Shown: positions 58,039-64,000 of the stretch, piece after piece
Layout of the letters: each line of letters starts with the position of its first letter
Numbering within the stretch: position 1 is the stretch's first letter
NCBI GenBank assembly: GCA_026874595.1
Contig: CM049309.1
Span: forward strand, 182,501 to 246,500
Source of the DNA: Sipunculus nudus
Lineage: Eukaryota; Annelida; Sipuncula; Golfingiida; Sipunculidae
Direction of reading: 5' to 3'
Length of the DNA stretch: 64,000 nt
Made by a program: the position numbers and the translations under genes
Notes under the pieces: generated by a model
What the model was told of the DNA's origin: nothing
Databases searched by the model: none
Seen by the model: only the letters and a program-made list of their open reading frames with translations

Positions 58039-58256
58039 TTTTTAGCTCAGCTGACTGAAAGTCATCTGAGCTATAGCAATCACTCTTCGTCAGTCGTCCA
58101 GCCGTCTCGCCGTTAACAGGGCACAAAATGTAACCGCTGGACCAGGAATCGAACAATCTTCAATATGATTCCAAGAGGAATGGAAGGTTATATACAGATT
58201 TCAGTATGACACTATGAGGAGTCTGAGGTCATCTTAACATTTCATTATGATGAATT
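58039..58256 (+). mobile_element. Family F1 5' fragment
   Basis: Starts with the F1 hairpin AGCTCAGCTGACTGAAAGTC ATCTGAGCT, then CTATAGCAATC (58071) and a GTCGTCC tract. It is cut by the insertion of the L1-like LINE at about 58256. Confidence 0.7.
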
Positions 58257-58306
58257 GCTTCCGAGGCCCTACACATTCCAGCCGGTGATATATTTTTCCG
58301 TTTCGT

Positions 58307-58741
58307 GTGAGTGCGCTGTTCCTATTTTTGCTCGCTAATGTCATGAATGCAAGTTTAACAGACGTAGGTAGGTACACTCACGAGGTTTGTGTATTTATTG
58401 TCATAAATGTATGTGTTTGGTGTTATTGCTTTGAACAGAGTATGAGCATTCTAATTTTACAACGATTTACAACACTTATAGATGAATATGTGGACCTGTT
58501 GCTGTTTAACAGTATATCATTTGGCGGTTTGACTAATATAGATTGGTACAACATTTTAGTTCAACTGATCAGAATGCGGATAACTGCCAGTATAACAAGA
58601 AATAATGCTAGGTATTTTGTAATTTTATATATACTCTTCCAGATAATGGAAGATATATATATTGAATCTATTTACTGTTTTTTTGTGCTACTGCAGGAAT
58701 ATATGACTAATTTAGAAATTGGAAAAGTTTCCAAGAATTAA
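58307..58741 (+). CDS. Unrecognised upstream open frame of the L1-like LINE
   Basis: 144 codons open from a GTG (first in-frame ATG at 58339). Rich in Ile, Val, Cys and aromatic residues, with possible membrane-like stretches. It shows none of the RRM or coiled-coil features of L1 ORF1 and no zinc knuckle. It overlaps the start of the ORF2 frame by about 23 nt. It may be ORF1, a fragment, or just open 5' UTR. Confidence 0.3.
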   Translation: MSALFLFLLANVMNASLTDVGRYTHEVCVFIVINVCVWCYCFEQSMSILILQRFTTLIDEYVDLLLFNSISFGGLTNIDWYNILVQLIRMRITASITRNNARYFVILYILFQIMEDIYIESIYCFFVLLQEYMTNLEIGKVSKN

Positions 58742-61700
58742 AGTAGCTACATTAAATGTAAAGGGTCTAAACAACTTCAAAAAAAGGAGATGTGTCTTTT
58801 ACAGGGCACGAAAAACCAAGGCTGATATAATATACTTACAAGAAACATACAGTACAAAGATAGTCGAACGACAATGGAGGAATGAGTGGGGAGGAAATAT
58901 AATATATAACCATGGCAGCAGTCATAGTAGAGGAATAGCTGTACTTTTTAAATCAGGTTTGGATTACGAAATTATCAGAATGTTTAAAGACAAAGAAGGT
59001 AGATTACTTTTTCTAGAAACTTCAATTCAAGACCATATTATTTATCTATGCAATATCTATGCACCAAACCTTGAAAGCAAACAAGTTATTTTCTTTAAGA
59101 GAATTAGAGATACATTTGTGCATTATGGGATAACTCAGGACATGCATTTGATATTAGGAGGAGATTTTAATATTGTTTTAGATTATATTGATAAATGTGG
59201 TGGTAGACAAATTGTCAAAGCTAAATCAGTTGATGATTTAAAAGATATAATATCAGAGTGGACACTTGTAGACATATGGAGATTAAGGAATGAATCTATA
59301 AAATCTTTCACATGGAGACAAAAGCAACCATCAATAAAGTGTAGATTAGACATGTTTTTCATATCTAGTGAGATGCAAGATTTTGTCACTAAAGCAGATC
59401 TACTTCCAGCGGCAATGTCAGATCACTCTGGAGTCCTAATAGAATTTGAAAATATTGCTGAACTAGACCGAGGGAAGGGATATTGGAAATTAAATAATGC
59501 TCTGTTACAAGATGCACATTATATAAAATTAATGAATGAAAAATTGGACATATGGCTTGATGAGTTATCAGATATGGATTGTAGAAACAAATGGGAAATG
59601 ATTAAGTATTATATCAGGAAGGAAACCATTATATTTGCAAAGAAATCTAAACATGAAACAGATCAACATTATTATACATAAATGGAGAGATCGAAAACAT
59701 TAGAAAGTGGAGGAACTAATAATGAAGAATATTTTAATATCAAAGAGAAGATAAATAATATTGAAATGAAACGAGCAGAAGGGACCATAATTAGAGCTAA
59801 AGTTAGATGGAGAGAATATGGAGAGAGAAGTACAAGATACTTCTACCAATTGGAGAAAAGAAATGGCAAAAGGAAACATATTCGGAAATTAAAATTAGAA
59901 TCAGGCTTTATTGTTACAAGTGAAAAAGGTATCCTGGATCATTCTAAAAAATGTTATGCTAATCTTTATAAAAGTAAGAATGCAGAATTAAATTCTTTGG
60001 AGGCTCAATATTTTTTTGATAATTTGACCATAACAAAATTGTCAACAGAAGAAAAAGAGCTATGTGAGGGACCAATAACATTAGGAGAATGTGAAAATAT
60101 AATTAAAAATTTAAAAAATAATAAGTCTCCAGGAAATGATGGATTAACTATAGAATTCTATAAATATTTTTGGAACAAAATAGGTCCTTTAGTTATTAAC
60201 TCGTTTAATAAATCACTTCATTTGGGGGAAATGTCTCCCTCTCAAAAGCAGTCTGTGATAACACTTATTGATAAAAAAGGTAAGGATAGATTATTAATAA
60301 AAAACTGGAGACGAATTTCTCTTCTAAATAATGACTATAAAATTGCATCCAAGTTTATTGCAGAAAGAATAAAGAAAATTCTACCATCAATTATTAGTTC
60401 AGATCAACATGGTTTTATTAAAGGCAGATATATAGGGGAAGCATTGAGAACAATTTTAGACACAATAGAATATCTTAAGATAATAGATCAACAAGGGATA
60501 CTTCTCAGTGTGGATTTTGAAAAAGCTTTTGATTCATTGGAATGGAATTATATGATAGAGGTTTTGAAATTATTTAATTTTTGAGAAAATTTAATATCAT
60601 GGGTCAAACTTTTTTACACTAACATAAGTTCATGTGTAATGAACAATGGATACTCCTCAGGTTATTTCTTAGTAGAGAGAGGTGTGCGTCAAGGGGATCC
60701 ACTCTCCCCATATTTATTTATTATCTGTATTGAAATATTAGCAGAGAAAATACGACAGAATAATCAAATTAAAGGTATCCCTTTAAATAACCAGAATATT
60801 CTTAAATGCGTACTTTGCGCAGATGACTTAACAGCTCTAATTAAAGATGAAAATTCAGCCGTTAAACTCATGAAATTATTATCATCATTCTCTAAAATAT
60901 CTGGTCTTAAAGTAAATGAAGAAAAGTCGGAAGCAATGCAGATAGGTTCAAAACAAAATTCAAAATTTACTTCAGTTCTGAATTTGAAAGATTGTTTAAA
61001 ATTGCTTGGTGTTTATATAACAAAAAATAAAATAGATATGGCTGAAAAGAAAATTTAACCAAAACTCCTTGAAGTTAAACAAAGTTTGTACATGTGGAGG
61101 CTCAGAGATTTGACTTTGAGTGGACGAATTTATTATCAAAGTCACTTGGCTATTCAAAATTTCAGTATATTGCTTCAGTCATCGACATACCAAAAAATTA
61201 CATAAGAGAAATAGAAAGAGAGTTATTCAAATTTATATGGAAAGGGAAAAGAAAGGGGCGGATAAAACGAAGAACTTTGATGGAAGATTATGACAATGGA
61301 GGTCAGAAGATGATAAATGTACAATGTATGATAGATGCACAGAAAGTTATGTGGATAAAACGGTATGTGTATGGTGAGTGTAAACAATGGAAAGAAGTGG
61401 TAGATTTGATTTTTAAAAGGTATGGTGGACTGTCATTTCTCCTCCATTGTAATTATTCAGTTACCAGATTACAAAATTTGCAAACCTTTTATTTGGATTA
61501 ATTGAAAGTATGGGAGGATATACGTCTTAGAACAAGTAGTGAAATAGTATGGAATAATAAAAATATAATGGTAACTGGAAAAACTGTATATAATCAAAAT
61601 TTTTTGAAAGCAGGTTTGAGGTATATTACAGATTTGGTGGATCAAGATAAGAAAATCATTCCCTTTTCTGAGTGGATAAAAAGAGGTTGTAAAACTAAAT

Positions 61701-62442
61701 GGTATATACTCTGGAGAAGCATTATCTCTCATACCAAAACTATGATAAACCAGTTTGACACTCCCACAAATATTGAAAATATGGAAAACTTAAATTATTT
61801 TGTTAAATTCTCCAGAAAACAACTTTCAGAAATAAATGCTAAATTTATTTACTCAAACCTGCTGAGGGAAATACCAATAGAAAAGAGCGATGGAGTCAAG
61901 ATACATAGCAAAATGTATAACATTACAGATGAACAGTGGAAAAATATATATGAATTGCCAAGGAAACTCACAAGAGATAGAAAACTGCAAGAATTACAAT
62001 ATAGAATTATTCATAGGGTATTGACCTTAAATGACTGGCTGTATAAATGTAAAATAGTAGAAACTGACCAATGTTCTTTTTGTGAAGGGGAGGAGGAAAA
62101 TTTAGAACATTTCTTATTCAAGTGTGGAATTAGCAAAACATTTTGGCATGAAGTTGAAACATGTAAAATATTTTCTTTTAATATAAGATGGGCAGAATGT
62201 ATGAACAATGTTATATTGGGAATAACAGAAGAAAATAATTTAAGAAAACTGGTAAACATTGTAGTATTAATAGGGAAAAATACCTGTATGATTGTAGATT
62301 TAGTAATGTTAATCCAACTGTTCACAGCTTTATTCACAGATTGAAAAAGTACTATGATATTGAGAGAAAAATTGCAGAAAAACATGGATGTTTGACAGAA
62401 TTTCAAGAAACCTTGAAATATTGTAACTTTGATTTGATTTAA
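58719..62442 (+). pseudogene. L1/Tx1-like ORF2 (endonuclease-RT), disrupted
   Basis: Endonuclease motifs ATLNVKGL, YLQETY, GIAVLFKSG, LGGDFNIV and SDHSGV occupy 58730-59450. RT motifs follow: KSPGNDGLTIEFY, NWRRISLLN, QHGFIKGR, VDFEKAFDSLEW (60514), GVRQGDPLSPYLF (60684) and CADDLTALI (60820; usual F/YADD). A zinc motif CSFCEGEEENLEHFLFKC is at about 62074-62127. Disruptions: TAA 59679-59681, TGA 60582-60584 and TAA 61056-61058 in one frame; a frameshift near 61120-61140; TAA 61499-61501 in the second frame; another frameshift near the A run at 62276. The natural end is TAA at 62440-62442. No ATG precedes the first motif. Confidence 0.88.
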
Positions 62443-62640
62443 AACTAATCAACTTTAATGAAGTATATTTACATGCTCATCATAAGTTCATACATATGAA
62501 CATGAACATGCTTTAACTTGTGTATGTGTAACACTGTGTTATGTTTGTTATTTGTTCTCTGTATATGTATTTTGTCATAGTTTTGTATATGTTTATTTGT
62601 ATAATAAAATAAAAAAAAAAAAAAAAATTATGATAAATTT

Positions 62641-63044
62641 TGCTATGTAGTCCAACACCAGAACCACTAGGCAGCATCTTACCTCTGTATATTACACCCA
62701 CTAGGTTACATCCTACCTCTAAATGTTAACCAATAGGCTTTATCCTACCTCTGAATATTAACCACCAGGCTACTTTGGACCTCTGCATATTAACCATTAG
62801 GCTACATCCTACCTCTGAATATTAACCACTAGGCCACATCCTACCTCTGAAAATTAACCATTAGGCAAAATTACCTCTGAATGATATCCACTAGGTTACA
62901 TCCTATCTCTGAATATTAACCACTAGGCTACATCCTACCTCTTAATATTAACCACTAGGTTACATCCTACGGCTCTGAATATTAACCTCTGGGCTACATC
63001 CCACCTCCGAAAATTAACCAGTAGGCAACATTATCTCTGAATAT
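62641..63044. repeat. 32-bp minisatellite, left block
   Basis: About 12 degenerate copies of CTACATCCTACCTCTGAATA plus TTAACCACTAGG. The array continues after the LTR-like insertion at 63848. Confidence 0.9.
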
Positions 63045-63847
63045 TGTTACAGATGTCTCTTTTATGCAGCAGTCGTACATGTGTCTGTGTAGTGCTAGGA
63101 TTGTCCGTTGCCATGGGATACGTGCGAGCTGGCCTGGCCCACACATGGGGTCTGATGTGTAGAGACACACTGTTCTTTGTTTTAGTATGTTCTTTGGGCG
63201 TGTGTATTGTGTATTGCCGGGTTCTTTTGGATTGTTTGTGAAATGGAAAGTTACCGGCTTGAGGTGAAAAGTTATAAATAAGGGTCTGTGTTTAGAGCCA
63301 AGAGAGAGAGGAGAGAGACATATTCCAGTGGACAGAAGAGTGTGAGTCAGTTTTGGACCTATCCGATATTGCAGCAGTTATGACAGATTTAAATTAGTCT
63401 TCAGTTTGCATTTGAGATCACTAACAGAACTTCAATTTTGGATTACAACAAATTGATTTTGTGGTTGAATTTGGACTTATTCTCTGAGAAGATTTATGTA
63501 AACTGTTCATCTGGATTATACATTTTAAAGGACTTGTGTGTCGCTTTGACAGTGGTGGTACCCAGGTACTGTACACTTTATTTATTATACTGTGTAATTG
63601 TATTGATTTGCTATTGTACTGTTGTTATACTGTGTTGTTTTATTGATTGAGTGTATTGTAATGTTAGGGTCATTTTAAGAATAAATTATAATTATTCGCT
63701 TACAATAAAACCACTGACTTCCTTATTCATTCCTCTAGACATTTCACACTGCCTAGTGTTACAGAATCTGATTTTTTTAATCTCCATTACCAAATTTATG
63801 CTTGTCACGACTACGTGATCTGTTGAGATTAGGTTCCGTAACAATAT
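63041..63847 (+). mobile_element. Solo LTR-like element with 4-bp target duplication
   Basis: Element proper 63045-63843, 799 bp. It begins TGTTAC and ends GTAACA, the TG...CA inverted ends of retroviral-type LTRs. ATAT flanks it (63041-63044, 63844-63847), and removing the element restores the minisatellite motif GAATATTAACC. A TATAAATA box is at about 63274 and AATAAA signals are at about 63680 and 63704, in the order expected for U3-R-U5. No internal retroelement genes follow, so a solo LTR is inferred. The superfamily is undetermined. Confidence 0.8.
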
Positions 63848-63945
63848 TAACCACTAGGTTACATCCAACCTCTGAATATTAACCACTAGGCTACAGCCTA
63901 ACTCTGCATATTAAACACTAGGCTACATCCTACCTCGGTATATAA
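63848..63945. repeat. 32-bp minisatellite, right block
   Basis: Three further copies of the unit seen at 62641-63044, in the same phase across the LTR-like insertion. Confidence 0.9.
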
Positions 63946-64000
63946 CTTGGTAGTTATTATTTCTTCATGTAATGAGTCTAAAGGATTAAAAGAGATGATC

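Larger units (their letters stand above)
58257..62626 (+). mobile_element. Tx1/L1-like LINE with poly(A) tail, inactivated
   Basis: About 4.4 kb ending in an uninterrupted A run (about 62610-62627). Candidate target duplication ATTATGATGAATT (58244-58256) and ATTATGATAAATT (62627-62639), 12 of 13 identical. ORF2 carries an L1-type endonuclease, RT and C-terminal zinc finger but has three in-frame stops before its last third, one more after, and two frameshifts. Poly(A) and the domain style place it in the L1/Tx1 group, distinct from the CR1-like LINE. Confidence 0.88.
48746..64000 (+). other. CPLANE1: CPLANE1 gene, 5' portion (runs past the window end)
   Basis: Six coding exons with GT-AG introns and matching phases give about 243 continuous codons resembling the vertebrate CPLANE1 (C5orf42/JBTS17) N terminus. 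The protein is a large ciliary transition-zone/basal-body effector that works with INTU, FUZ and WDPCP in the CPLANE complex to recruit intraflagellar transport machinery. The leader exon seems to start at 48746 after a TTTTTTTCCTTCAG acceptor, implying an upstream untranslated exon that I could not place. No seventh exon was found between 55307 and 64000, so intron 6 is at least 8.7 kb. Confidence 0.85.

Overview
This is eukaryotic, intron-containing, AT-rich animal DNA dominated by transposable elements. The repeat families look like those of a lophotrochozoan, most probably a bivalve mollusc: hairpin-started elements with GTCC-rich leaders and tandem cores, a CR1-like LINE whose ORF1 carries PHD and SGNH domains, a Tx1/L1-like LINE, hAT-like elements and tRNA-derived SINEs. 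No species name can be given from the sequence alone.

The only host protein-coding gene I can support is the 5' end of a CPLANE1 (C5orf42/JBTS17, ciliogenesis and planar polarity effector 1) orthologue on the + strand. Six coding exons were found by splice sites, phase continuity and similarity to the vertebrate N terminus: 48807-48887, 51131-51266, 51956-52072, 53219-53445, 54298-54407 and 55049-55306. All exon phases join correctly. The gene runs out of the window. Its leader carries three tiny uORFs, intron 1 holds two minisatellites, and intron 6 (more than 8.6 kb) holds a pogo/Tigger remnant, a Tx1/L1-like LINE and an LTR-like element.

Layout. 0.5-0.85 kb: hairpin carrying a tRNA-like sequence. 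1.47-3.73 kb: giant imperfect palindrome with palindromic 21-bp arrays. 4.4-5.4 kb: family F2 element (reverse). 5.8-6.4 kb: ATT microsatellite. 7.25-8.37 kb: TIR element. 9.25-10.4 kb: SINE-like sequence split by a foldback insertion. 11.1-11.6 kb: family F3. 12.3-13.9 kb: family F1. 15.6-16.6 kb: 5'-truncated CR1-like LINE. 18.5-20.4 kb: 52-bp satellite with two opposed MITEs. 21.7-25.2 kb: F1 composite.

25.25-35.03 kb is a hAT-like element with a perfect 8-bp target duplication. It encloses a degenerate LINE fragment, interrupted by an F2 element, itself interrupted by a full-length, apparently intact CR1-like LINE (27315-32750). The hAT-like element has split a gag-like LINE ORF1 pseudogene (35.03-36.2 kb). 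39.4-40.4 kb: F2. 41.0-42.9 kb: TIR element. 43.9-46.9 kb: second hAT-like element with F1 inside. 47.6-48.5 kb: F3. Then CPLANE1 to the end.

The most interesting signal is at the level of repeats. At least two unrelated-looking families (F1, F3) start with a family-specific hairpin followed by the same short box, near CTATAGTGATC, and a (GTCC)n tract. F2 also starts with a hairpin, and tandem cores of F2 and F1 repeat a GGTGGCGCCACC-type palindrome. This suggests a shared mobilisation mechanism. All homology calls are from memory of families; no database search was run. F1-F4 are working names for this window only.
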